From contig NZ_LJSD01000024.1 of assembly GCF_001303895.1 (NCBI RefSeq), positions 1-64,000 of the forward strand: DNA of 64,000 nt, given 5' to 3'. The notes beneath the pieces are model-generated. The model saw only the letters and a program-made list of their open reading frames with translations. It was not told the origin of the DNA and searched no databases. Positions 1-6,251 of this stretch are shown here, one piece after another. Made by a program: the position numbers and the translations under genes. Each line of letters opens with the position of its first letter. Position 1 is the stretch's first letter. The stretch comes from Mesorhizobium sp. 1M-11. Its GTDB lineage: Bacteria > Pseudomonadota > Alphaproteobacteria > Rhizobiales > Rhizobiaceae.

Positions 1-1
1 C

Positions 2-457
2 CGCGCGCAGGCGGCATTCCTCGGCATCGTGCGCGAGCGACGCGCGCGCTTCATGCGCACAGCGGCAAGGCTGACACCCGCACCCATCGCTCGCCGGCAG
101 AAACTGCAGAGCGACGCGCTTGCGATCCTTGCACGCCGCAAGGACCAGGCAATGACGGTGCGGCTGGACCGACTGCGTGCGCGCCTCACACAGGCCGACC
201 GCCTGCTTTCGACGCTGAAACTGTCGGAACAGGCGATCCTGGAGCGCGGCTACGCGCTGGTGCTGGATGCCAATGGAACGTTGGTGAAGCGGGCGGCGGA
301 AGTGACCCCGGGTGCGGCGCTGGAACTGCGCTTTGCCGACGGTTCGGCTCATGCGACGGCTGAGGGTGGCGGCCCGGCACCCGGCCCTGCTACGCCCAGG
401 CCAGCCAGGACATCGCCAAAGGAGAAAGGCACCAGCAGCCAGGGGTCGTTGTTCTAA
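2..457 (+). CDS. xseA: Exodeoxyribonuclease VII large subunit, C-terminal part
   Basis: This is the 3' end of a gene that begins before the window; the frame is open from base 2. The product pairs with XseB to degrade single-stranded DNA to oligonucleotides in the cytoplasm. The visible part is an Arg/Leu/Gln-rich coiled-coil stretch, followed by the family's C-terminal element ERGYALV and a PGxxLxLRFADG segment, then a Pro/Ala-rich tail ending in QGSLF. An in-frame GTG at 29 is internal, not the start. Recognition rests on the C-terminal motifs only, because the OB-fold and catalytic core lie outside the window. Confidence 0.85.
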   Translation, partial: RAQAAFLGIVRERRARFMRTAARLTPAPIARRQKLQSDALAILARRKDQAMTVRLDRLRARLTQADRLLSTLKLSEQAILERGYALVLDANGTLVKRAAEVTPGAALELRFADGSAHATAEGGGPAPGPATPRPARTSPKEKGTSSQGSLF

Positions 458-507
458 ATTGCCTATGCAAGGCAGAGCGCGCCCGGCAGATCATCCTGCA
501 TGGCGTG

Positions 508-1494
508 TCATTGGGCAACCGGGTAAGGCCCGTCTTCAAAAATCGTGTCGTGATATCCTTTGCTGCCGACATCCCGCGCCAGCGGGCTGCGAAAATCCTT
601 TCCAGCACGAAGACAGTCGAGCACATGGCGAAAATCGTACTTTGGTCGCCAGCCCAGCTCGACCCTTGCCCGTTCGTTGACATAGACGCGGTCGATATGT
701 GGGAACAAGGACCAACTGCGCTTTCCAAACAGCGCTTCACAATCGGAAAACAGCTGATGGACCACCTGCGGCGCGTTTTTACGCAGTGCGGCTAGATGAT
801 CCCGGGTGAACGGCGTGGTCGCAGAAACAATATAGCGCCCAAAACCGATGCTCCGCGCTCTTTCCACGGCCAGCAGATGCGCGCCGACCACGTCTTCGAG
901 ATCGACGCGGCGATTGAGCAGTTCGTTTGCCTGGGCATTGGCCGCTCCATAATTGTCGCGGATCGCGGGATCGTCATCCACTTCCGGAAAGAAACGTGAC
1001 GTTCTCAATATGATGACAGGCAGTCCATGTTTGCGCGCGAAGAGCTCGCACAGGGCTTCAGCGCCGAGTTTGGTGGCGCCGTAGATGTTCTTGGTGACTG
1101 GAACGACATCCTCGGTAACCCAGGCGGCTGGCTCTCCGTCGGCCGGCGTCAGAGCCGAGCCGAAGGCGCTTGTCGTGCTGGTGAAGATGAAGGAGCCGAC
1201 GCCCTCTGCGGCCGCTTCATCGAGCAAGGCAAGAGTACCGGCAAGGTTCGTATCGAGAAACGCCTGGTAGTTGTGGGTCGCGACATGCGGCTTGTGCAAC
1301 GTCGCCGCGTGAAGGACCGCATGCACGCCGTGGATCACCTGCTTGATGAACGCACGATCGCCAATGGATCCAACGTGATCGGTGAACGCCGACGGCTTGA
1401 TGTCTACGCCGCGCACCGGACGTCCCGCGGAACGCAGGCTTCGCATCAGCGCTTCGCCCAGATGCCCGGCACTGCCGGTCACGAGTATCGTCAT
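508..1494 (-). CDS. NAD(P)-dependent epimerase/dehydratase (extended SDR)
   Basis: A 328-residue extended short-chain dehydrogenase/reductase. The Rossmann fingerprint TGSAGHLG is at residues 6-13 and the catalytic YGATK pair lies near residue 140, after a Ser/Thr-rich strand (FTSTTSAFG). The length is normal for nucleotide-sugar epimerases and related enzymes, but no substrate-defining residues are recognised. It converges with xseA, 50 bp away. The ATG at 1494 is the natural start because the glycine-rich motif follows directly. The substrate is unknown. Confidence 0.85.
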   Translation of the reverse strand: MTILVTGSAGHLGEALMRSLRSAGRPVRGVDIKPSAFTDHVGSIGDRAFIKQVIHGVHAVLHAATLHKPHVATHNYQAFLDTNLAGTLALLDEAAAEGVGSFIFTSTTSAFGSALTPADGEPAAWVTEDVVPVTKNIYGATKLGAEALCELFARKHGLPVIILRTSRFFPEVDDDPAIRDNYGAANAQANELLNRRVDLEDVVGAHLLAVERARSIGFGRYIVSATTPFTRDHLAALRKNAPQVVHQLFSDCEALFGKRSWSLFPHIDRVYVNERARVELGWRPKYDFRHVLDCLRAGKDFRSPLARDVGSKGYHDTIFEDGPYPVAQ

Positions 1495-1545
1495 TGCTGC
1501 CTGACCCTAGAGCGTTTCCTTTTTAACGGCGCGCATCCTTGCCGA

Positions 1546-1926
1546 TCACGCACCGGCTTCCTCAAAGACAAGTTGTCGTCCAAGCGTTTTGCGAACCGGG
1601 CAAAGCCGCGCCGCCGCCAAGAGGGTCTTGCGGTCGACTTCGGTAATCTCATCGCCCAGGTCAATCTTCGACCGAAAAATAGCGCTGCCGGGGTCTTTCC
1701 TGTCGAGTTCGATCTGGATACGGATACGCTTCAGTGGAATGCCGCGTTCTTTCGCCACCAGTCTCAAGGTGATTGCCGTGCAACTCGCCAGCGCCGCTTC
1801 GAGGAGTTCGTGCGGTCGAAATCCCTGGCCCATCCCCTTTGGTTCGGTGGTGTCTGCTTCAAAAGAATAGACGTCGTTCGAAATGCGAGTCTGTGTCGAT
1901 GCCTCGCCATTTACCGCGGTGATCAT
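1546..1926 (-). CDS. OsmC-like/peroxiredoxin-fold protein
   Basis: A 126-residue OsmC/Ohr-fold protein. It shows the family pattern GFRPHELLEAALASCTAITLRLVAKERG, with the first Cys in ASC, and a second conserved Cys in ARLCPVRKTLG. Family members reduce peroxides or organic hydroperoxides with a Cys pair. The start chosen is the ATG at 1926, preceded by GAGGAAG; the frame stays open upstream to 2100 but that extension has non-coding composition. Its ATG overlaps the stop of the NUDIX remnant (ATGA), showing it was once translationally coupled to that gene. Confidence 0.85.
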   Translation of the reverse strand: MITAVNGEASTQTRISNDVYSFEADTTEPKGMGQGFRPHELLEAALASCTAITLRLVAKERGIPLKRIRIQIELDRKDPGSAIFRSKIDLGDEITEVDRKTLLAAARLCPVRKTLGRQLVFEEAGA

Positions 1927-2075
1927 TCTGGCTCTTCCTCGTTCACTTCGATCTTTCGCAGGCGTCCTTTGGCGACAGGCAGGACATGCTCGAGCGTAAG
2001 CTGCGCCGGCTGCAGGCCAATTGGTCTGAACGGATCCACCCAGACAACCTCCTCTATCTCGGCGGCGGGTTTGAT
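1923..2075 (-). pseudogene. C-terminal remnant of a NUDIX hydrolase
   Basis: About 50 codons read KPAAEIEEVVWVDP...LTLEHVLPVAKG, the typical last strand and helix of ADP-ribose/MutT-type NUDIX hydrolases. The frame continues to 2135 without NUDIX character. The catalytic NUDIX box (GX5EX7REUXEEXGU) should lie 60-80 codons upstream, but that DNA encodes conserved deaminase sequence instead, so the 5' two-thirds of the gene is missing. The stop overlaps the OsmC-like start (ATGA), which argues for a former working operon. A deletion joining the deaminase 3' end to the NUDIX 3' end would explain the arrangement. Confidence 0.6.
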
Positions 2076-3109
2076 GGGCGCGCAGAGACCGTTGCAGCAC
2101 CGGGCGCTCTCAGGTCCCTGATGATGTCCCGGCACTTTCCACGCCTTTCCTCATCCATGAACGCGGCCAGGAGGCTGTTGTCTGCCAGCACCAATTGCTC
2201 CTCCGGGGTCAGGCCAAGGGCCGCAGCCGTGTGGATGAAATTCTCATTCACATGTCCACCGAAATAAGCCGGATCATCGGAATTGACGGTGACACAGAGC
2301 CCTGCATGCAGGAGTCGGCGCAGATTGTGCTGTTCGAGGCTGGGAAACACTTTCAGCGCGACATTCGAGAGCGGGCATACCGTCAGCGGGATTCCCCTAT
2401 CGGCAAGGCGCTGCATCAAGACCGGATCGGTTTCACACTGGACGCCATGATCGATGCGGTCGACGCGCAGCCTGTCAATCGCTTCGCCCACATAGTCCGA
2501 CGGCCCTTCCTCGCCGGCATGTGCCGTCGTCCTCCAGCCAAGTGCACGGGCCGACGAGAACACTTCCGCGAACGGTCCGGGTGGATAGCCCTTTTCCGGT
2601 CCACCCATCCCGAGTGCCAATATACCATCTCGCCATGGACGCGCCGCCTCGATGGCGGCGAAGGCCTCATCAAGGGGCTTGTGGCGCCTGACACAGAGGA
2701 TCATGCCACCCGTAATGTCGAGCTGCGACCGGGCGTCCGCATAGGCGCCGCTGATGCCTTCCATGATCGCCTCGAACGGCACCCCGCGCTCGGTATGGTC
2801 GGCAGGGGTGATGTAGACTTCCGCATGCACGACGTTGTCCTCCCGGACACGGGAGAGGTAAGCAAGCGTCAATTCGTAGAAATCGCGCTCGGTGCGCAGG
2901 ACGGTCAGCCCAGCCCAGTAGATTTCCAGAAATGACTGGAGATCGGAGAAGCGATAAGCCGCCAGAACATCGGCCATGGATCGGTAAGGGATCGCGACAT
3001 CGTTACGGCGGGCGAAATCGAGGAGCATGTCCGGCTCCAGAGTTCCCTCCACATGCACATGCAGTTCGGCTTTCGGAACGGCCTTGATGTCAAACTGCTG
3101 GGAATTCAT
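2054..3109 (-). CDS. add: Adenosine/adenine deaminase (ADA superfamily)
   Basis: A 351-residue metal-dependent aminohydrolase that deaminates a purine, for salvage or nitrogen release. Zn-ligand motifs are visible: HVHVEGTLEP at the N-terminus, TTAHAGEEG (His plus catalytic Glu), RIDHGVQ and NSDDPAYFGG. The SDDPAYFGG form and the FLEIYWAG segment resemble the adenine deaminase branch, so adenine may be the real substrate. The ATG at 3109 is chosen because MNSQQFDIKAVPKAELHVH is the usual N-terminus; a longer frame to 3205 is unconvincing. The last roughly 20 residues (Pro/Arg-rich) lie over the NUDIX remnant in another frame and look non-native. Confidence 0.85.
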   Translation of the reverse strand: MNSQQFDIKAVPKAELHVHVEGTLEPDMLLDFARRNDVAIPYRSMADVLAAYRFSDLQSFLEIYWAGLTVLRTERDFYELTLAYLSRVREDNVVHAEVYITPADHTERGVPFEAIMEGISGAYADARSQLDITGGMILCVRRHKPLDEAFAAIEAARPWRDGILALGMGGPEKGYPPGPFAEVFSSARALGWRTTAHAGEEGPSDYVGEAIDRLRVDRIDHGVQCETDPVLMQRLADRGIPLTVCPLSNVALKVFPSLEQHNLRRLLHAGLCVTVNSDDPAYFGGHVNENFIHTAAALGLTPEEQLVLADNSLLAAFMDEERRGKCRDIIRDLRAPGAATVSARPSNPPPR

Positions 3110-3282
3110 CGATAACACTCTTTCGCCACGCACGTTTCGCCTCAGCGTTTTCACGCTTGACCATGCGGAGGAGCCATCAAAGCTCCCCGGCAAGGTGGGC
3201 TTCAACTAACAGCCCTCGACGAAAAACGACGACGCATAAAATATGCGAAAGATGACGGGGCAAGGCGACCGCCACGCGGACG

Positions 3283-3825
3283 CTAAGCGATGGTGGTGGC
3301 AAGACGTGCGGGAGTACCGTCAGCAAGCATGATACGTTCCCAGAGCACCCGCCCCGGCAGGATGGTTAGGTCCTCATCACGGTTTGGGCCTGTAACGACC
3401 TCAAGAGAACCGACCCGCCCATCATGCCATCCAAGATCGTCGAGAGCGGTGTCTGCCGCCAGAATTTCCGGCGAGGCATAGACAAGCAATGACTTGCCCA
3501 GGAACATGGACAGGTCGGCTCGCCATTCGGCCTGTCTTGGCCGGGACGCGGCAAGCAGGCGATGCGTCTGGTCGCAAACCAGGTGAACCTTTTGTGTGGA
3601 GGATTCCACAAGACGCTTCAGCCAGGCATCTTGTGCTGAACCGAATGGAGCCGTGAGCAACTGACACGCCACAACCCACTGTGCTTCGGAGAAGTCGAGA
3701 ATTCCGCGTTCCCAGCGTGACACGGTCGCCTGATCCACGTCCATCAGTTCAGCGAGGTGGCTTTGCTTCATCTGGCGAAGCAGCCGCATTCTCCGCAGCC
3801 TGCGGCCTTGATCATTCGGTAGCAT
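3283..3825 (-). CDS. XRE-family helix-turn-helix regulator with C-terminal sensor-like domain
   Basis: A 180-residue protein. Residues 8-60 form a Cro/C1-type HTH (RLRRMRLLRQMKQSHLAELMDVDQATVSRWE), a DNA-binding domain. Residues from about 75 form a PAS-like mixed alpha/beta segment (QKVHLVCDQTHRLLAASRPRQAEW) with no recognised ligand site. The start at 3825 is fixed by the ATG directly after the upstream small gene (gap of 3 bp) with GAGAG as ribosome-binding site. The pair is probably one transcript, and the dyad at 4009-4023 is a plausible autoregulatory operator. Confidence 0.8.
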   Translation of the reverse strand: MLPNDQGRRLRRMRLLRQMKQSHLAELMDVDQATVSRWERGILDFSEAQWVVACQLLTAPFGSAQDAWLKRLVESSTQKVHLVCDQTHRLLAASRPRQAEWRADLSMFLGKSLLVYASPEILAADTALDDLGWHDGRVGSLEVVTGPNRDEDLTILPGRVLWERIMLADGTPARLATTIA

Positions 3826-3828
3826 CTC

Positions 3829-3972
3829 TCAATTCATCCACTTTTCCTGCGGGAAGCTCTTTCTCTCCAATGACGTCGACAACGACGGCGGGGCCATGAG
3901 CATTTCGTATGGCCGCCGACAGAAAGGGCAGCGGCGGCGATGATCCACCTGATTTGGTGGCACGGCGCTCAT
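3829..3972 (-). CDS. Small Cys-containing protein upstream of the XRE regulator
   Basis: A 47-residue frame, MSAVPPNQVDHRRRCPFC..., with a single CPFC knuckle followed by RRPYEMLMAP. A strong AAGGAG at 3982-3987 is 9 bp from the ATG at 3972, while the other ATG at 3978 is only 3 bp from it. Third-position GC is high. The last half is doubtful: another frame there reads VVVDVIGEKELPAGKVDEL, ends in a TGA overlapping the regulator start and looks more protein-like, so either frame may be the true C-terminus (frameshift). No function is assigned. It forms a coupled pair with the XRE gene. Confidence 0.5.
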   Translation of the reverse strand: MSAVPPNQVDHRRRCPFCRRPYEMLMAPPSLSTSLERKSFPQEKWMN

Positions 3973-4008
3973 GCGCATCCGCTCCTTAGGAACCCAGCCT
4001 ACCGCTTC

Positions 4009-4023
4009 TTTATCAGTGATAAA
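4009..4023. promoter_or_regulatory. Operator-like perfect dyad TTTATCA-G-TGATAAA
   Basis: A perfect 7-1-7 inverted repeat about 30 bp upstream of the small-gene/XRE pair. On the minus strand a TTGCGA -35-like hexamer precedes it and a GATAAA -10-like hexamer lies inside it, so a bound repressor would block the promoter. Symmetric sites of this size are typical of XRE repressors. The link to the adjacent regulator is inferred from position. Confidence 0.55.
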
Positions 4024-4379
4024 TAATATCGCAAGACCAATCTGGCCGGCGCGGATTGGGTTGAAAGCCTCCGACCTCTCCCCTGAGGGATTGGCTTTAA
4101 TAGACGCTTGGCAAAAATCGTCGGTGCTTCGCACGACATGGCGCCCGCAAAGCTCTCCTCCTTTGGAGAGGATTGGGTGGGGATATGTCAGCCCGCGCGC
4201 CCTCAGGGCACGCCAACAAGACGGGCTGTTCAGGGCTTTGCCTGTGGCAGCGTCATTTGCCAGAGCGAAACTGCAAGGCTTCTGGCTCGTGATGGGCAAA
4301 CGGCTTGGCTGGTGGCTGACCCGGGTGTTTCGTGGCCGCGATCATACCGAACGCGGCACGGCCTGCCGGGAAGCGAAGA
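4024..4379. other. Intergenic stretch without a convincing gene
   Basis: Between the operator-like dyad and the DUF768-like gene. A long minus-strand frame crosses it (up to 4299) but its translation has the Ser/Arg/Pro-rich, motif-free look of non-coding GC-rich DNA. A short palindrome (CTCCTCCTTTGGAGAGGA) at about 4157-4175 is the only structure noted. Confidence 0.5.
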
Positions 4380-4637
4380 TCAAGCGGCCTTGTCGGCGGC
4401 CGCCTTGTCGGTGTCCGTCTCGGCCTCGACGGCCTCTTCGAGACGGGAGGCGATCAGTTCCTGGATATCGCCGACCTCTTCCTGGAGGTCTTCCAGCGGG
4501 ATGCCCGCTTCGGCGGCTTTGGCGGCGCACTGCTTGGCCAGGACTTCGGCATGCTTTTCGATCTTCACCGCTTCGGACGGAGCGCAGCATTCCTTGCCGA
4601 TCCAGTCCTGCAGAAATTCGATCGCGTGTTCGCTCAT
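4380..4637 (-). CDS. Small DUF768-like protein
   Basis: An 85-residue acidic, Ala/Glu-rich protein beginning MSEHAIEFLQDWIGKECC, a pattern I associate with the DUF768 family common in Mesorhizobium; the function is unknown. It has helical, charged sequence and an acidic tail (EEAVEAETDTDKAAADKAA), with two or three Cys in the first 40 residues. The ATG at 4637 is chosen because the longer frame (to 4784) runs through an intergenic repeat. The repeat element at 4704-4802 lies directly upstream. Confidence 0.7.
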   Translation of the reverse strand: MSEHAIEFLQDWIGKECCAPSEAVKIEKHAEVLAKQCAAKAAEAGIPLEDLQEEVGDIQELIASRLEEAVEAETDTDKAAADKAA

Positions 4638-4703
4638 AATTGAACTACCCGTTTCGGTTCTTTCCGGCTTGCCAGCGCTGTCAGCGCGGCGGGCCGGTGT
4701 CCT

Positions 4704-4802
4704 TAGAGCGTTTCCGTTTTTCACGGAAACGCGGAAACGCTCTATCTTTTTCTTTGCAATTCCGGACGCAAAACCGCTAGGCACTTTTGCTGGAATTGCT
4801 CT
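4704..4802 (+). repeat. Intergenic palindromic repeat, family A copy 1
   Basis: About 100 bp. It starts with a hairpin built on AGAGCGTTTCCG and its complement CGGAAACGCTCT, followed by the shared block CAATTCCGGACGCAAAACCG and ending TGGAATTGCTCT. Four further copies occur in this window (10264, 27042, 35972, 47601), all between genes. Confidence 0.8.
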
Positions 4803-4910
4803 GTTTCAATTGAAACCGAGTCGCAAGCTCACGGCAACCGTAACGGCACCAAAGAACAAGACCTGATTTCAGTGATTGGTTTGCGGGGCATCCACCCGGC
4901 GAAAAAGGAG

Positions 4911-4987
4911 TGGTACCGTTGGCTGGGATCGAACCAGCGACCTCCGGATCCACAATCCGGCGCTCTAACCATCTGAGCTACAACGGC
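4911..4987 (-). tRNA. tRNA-His (GTG), encoded CCA
   Basis: On the minus strand the cloverleaf runs from GCCGTTG (acceptor 5' strand) through a D-arm AGCTCAGATGGTTAGAGC, anticodon stem-loop CCGGATTGTGGATCCGG (loop TTGTGGA, anticodon GTG), T-arm GGTTCGATCCC, and acceptor 3' strand CAACGGT + A + CCA. Base 1 is G pairing with U72, the discriminator is A73, and the base before position 1 is U. No G-1 is encoded, as in other alphaproteobacterial tRNA-His. CCA is encoded. Confidence 0.95.
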
Positions 4988-5260
4988 ACTCATGCCCGTC
5001 GATGATCGCAACACCAGCTCCACTCGTGTCAGCCGCGCTCCGTCATCCGGCGAAGCGTCCATACGGGCAATCGGATCGTAATTCAAGGCTCTTGCGAAGG
5101 CAAAGGCCCGATCACCCACATCCGTGTTCACCAGGACGCCCGAACCCCGACCTTACAAAGGGGTTGCCGACGCATTCCACTCGAACCCAAGCCTCTCCCG
5201 ACACGCAATACCGATTTCGGAAGAGGTCCCACCTCTCTTTTATTCAGTTCATGATCCTCT

Positions 5261-5279
5261 CCGAAAATCCGATTTTCGG
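5261..5279. repeat. Palindrome CCGAAAATC-C-GATTTTCGG
   Basis: A perfect 9-1-9 dyad just downstream of the sRNA terminator. Related GAAAATCG/CGATTTTC dyads occur at 5485-5532 and about 17644-17672, so it appears to be part of a second intergenic repeat family. Confidence 0.6.
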
Positions 5280-5293
5280 GGTCATGCACTTAA

Positions 5294-5409
5294 GAAAAAA
5301 GGCCGGCGGGAGGAGGAGCCGGCCTTTTTCCAATATGAAGCCGGTGGGAGGAGGAACCGGCTTTTCCCTGGAGCGGAGGGAGGAGGAACCACCCCAGGTA
5401 TCTCTTGTC
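5294..5409 (-). ncRNA. alphar14/NfeR1-type small RNA with three anti-Shine-Dalgarno hairpin loops
   Basis: On the minus strand three consecutive stem-loops each expose the same 10-mer TCCTCCTCCC: hairpin 1 at 5367-5398 (CCTGG/CCAGG base), hairpin 2 at 5338-5363 (AAGCCGGT/ACCGGCTT), hairpin 3 at 5301-5324 (GGCCGGC/GCCGGCC) followed by a T6 run, a Rho-independent terminator. A sigma70-like promoter precedes it: CTTGTA, 17 bp, CTAGCT (5416-5421), putting the start near 5409 and the length near 116 nt. This is the architecture of the alphar14 sRNA family (S. meliloti NfeR1), whose CCUCCUCCC loops pair with ribosome-binding sites of mRNAs, often transport genes. The assignment is by structure; the targets here are inferred. 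Confidence 0.85.
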
Positions 5410-5415
5410 CGATAA

Positions 5416-5448
5416 AGCTAGGAAGCCGGTGTGATGCTTACAAGATCA
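5416..5448 (-). promoter_or_regulatory. Putative sigma70 promoter of the alphar14-like sRNA
   Basis: Minus strand reading: CTTGTA, then 17 bp, then CTAGCT, close to the rhizobial consensus CTTGAC-N17-CTATAT. Transcription would begin 7-8 bp after CTAGCT, just before the first hairpin. Confidence 0.5.
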
Positions 5449-5484
5449 CCGGCGGGCCCTTGCCATTTTGCCGCACTTTCCGGC

Positions 5485-5532
5485 ATGCATCGTGCTTTCC
5501 GAAAATCGATCCCGATTTTCAGTTCGATGCAT
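5485..5532. repeat. Nested palindrome overlapping the phasin stop codon
   Basis: Outer arms ATGCATCG/CGATGCAT and inner arms GAAAATCG/CGATTTTC form a nested dyad whose right edge reaches the phasin stop codon. It is related to the palindromes at 5261 and 17644. It may act as the 3' stem of the phasin mRNA; no T-run follows. Confidence 0.6.
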
Positions 5533-5984
5533 CAGGCAGCCTTGGAGACGTCCTTGAAAGCCTTCTCGAACGCGGCCTTGTACGGCTTGGAAACGTCTTC
5601 TGCGGCCTTGGAAGCAGCAGCCTGGAATTCCTTGGCCTGTTCGACGGCGGTCTCGACACGCTTGCGCAGGAACGAGGTCTGCAGCTCGACGACTTCCGAC
5701 AGCGACTTGGCGCCGACGAGGGCCTCAAGGTGCGAGAAATTGGCTTCGGCATTGGCGCGCAGCGTGGCGATCGCCTTCAGCGACAGGTCGCTCGACGTGG
5801 TCTTGGCGGTCTCGTAGCTGGTCTCGAAAGCCTTCTTGGCTTCCTCGGCGCCGGTCTTCAGCTTGGCGAAGGTCTCTTTGGACTGCTCGACGCCCTTCTC
5901 GGCGAAAGCGCGAACCTGATCAGCGGCCTGCGAAGCATCGAAGGTCGGGAATTCGGTGGTCTCAGCGGTCTTGGTCTTGGACAT
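5532..5984 (-). CDS. Phasin family protein
   Basis: A 150-residue, low-complexity Ala/Lys/Glu-rich, amphipathic helical protein. The core is a helix with FSHLEALVGAKSLSEVVELQTSFLRKRVETAVEQAKEFQAAA, the signature of the phasin_2 family. Phasins coat polyhydroxyalkanoate granules and control their size. GAGGATGG precedes the ATG at 5984 at proper spacing. It is likely monocistronic. Together with acetoacetyl-CoA synthetase nearby it suggests a PHB cycle. There is no catalytic motif. Confidence 0.9.
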   Translation of the reverse strand: MSKTKTAETTEFPTFDASQAADQVRAFAEKGVEQSKETFAKLKTGAEEAKKAFETSYETAKTTSSDLSLKAIATLRANAEANFSHLEALVGAKSLSEVVELQTSFLRKRVETAVEQAKEFQAAASKAAEDVSKPYKAAFEKAFKDVSKAA

Positions 5985-6203
5985 TTTCCATCCTCATGGT
6001 GGACGGGCACATTCACCGTCTCTGGCGCCGTGCCGTCTCGTTCATTTCTGTTAGCACCCTAGCATTTCTTATTGTGCAGTGCAATATTTATGTTGCGTCG
6101 CAACATTTCCGAAGAGAAACAATGGGATGCCGCGTTAACCAAAAGCCTCACTTTTCAAGTGGCCTGGCTTCTGGCTTGTGGACCTTGCGGCGGCACCCAT
6201 TTA

Positions 6204-6219
6204 TTAACGAAGCATTAAC
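6204..6219 (+). promoter_or_regulatory. CtrA-binding site TTAA-N7-TTAAC
   Basis: TTAA at 6204-6207, exactly 7 bp, then TTAAC at 6215-6219, matching the full CtrA consensus. It lies 33 bp before the histidine-kinase start. A half-site GTTAACC is at about 6133-6139. CtrA is the cell-cycle master regulator of alphaproteobacteria, and the downstream product is of the PleC/DivJ type that feeds the CtrA pathway. Confidence 0.7.
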
Positions 6220-6251
6220 CGCGGCCATCTCCTGGAGGATCGCCAGAGCGC

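Noticed and set aside
3973..4299. Upstream extension of the small Cys gene (156 codons in total)
   Set aside because: The extension crosses the operator-like dyad and has non-coding composition; the strong ribosome-binding site at 3982-3987 sets the start.
5124..6062. 312-codon plus-strand frame over the sRNA and phasin
   Set aside because: It is antisense to the sRNA terminator and the phasin; the sequence is repeat-derived.
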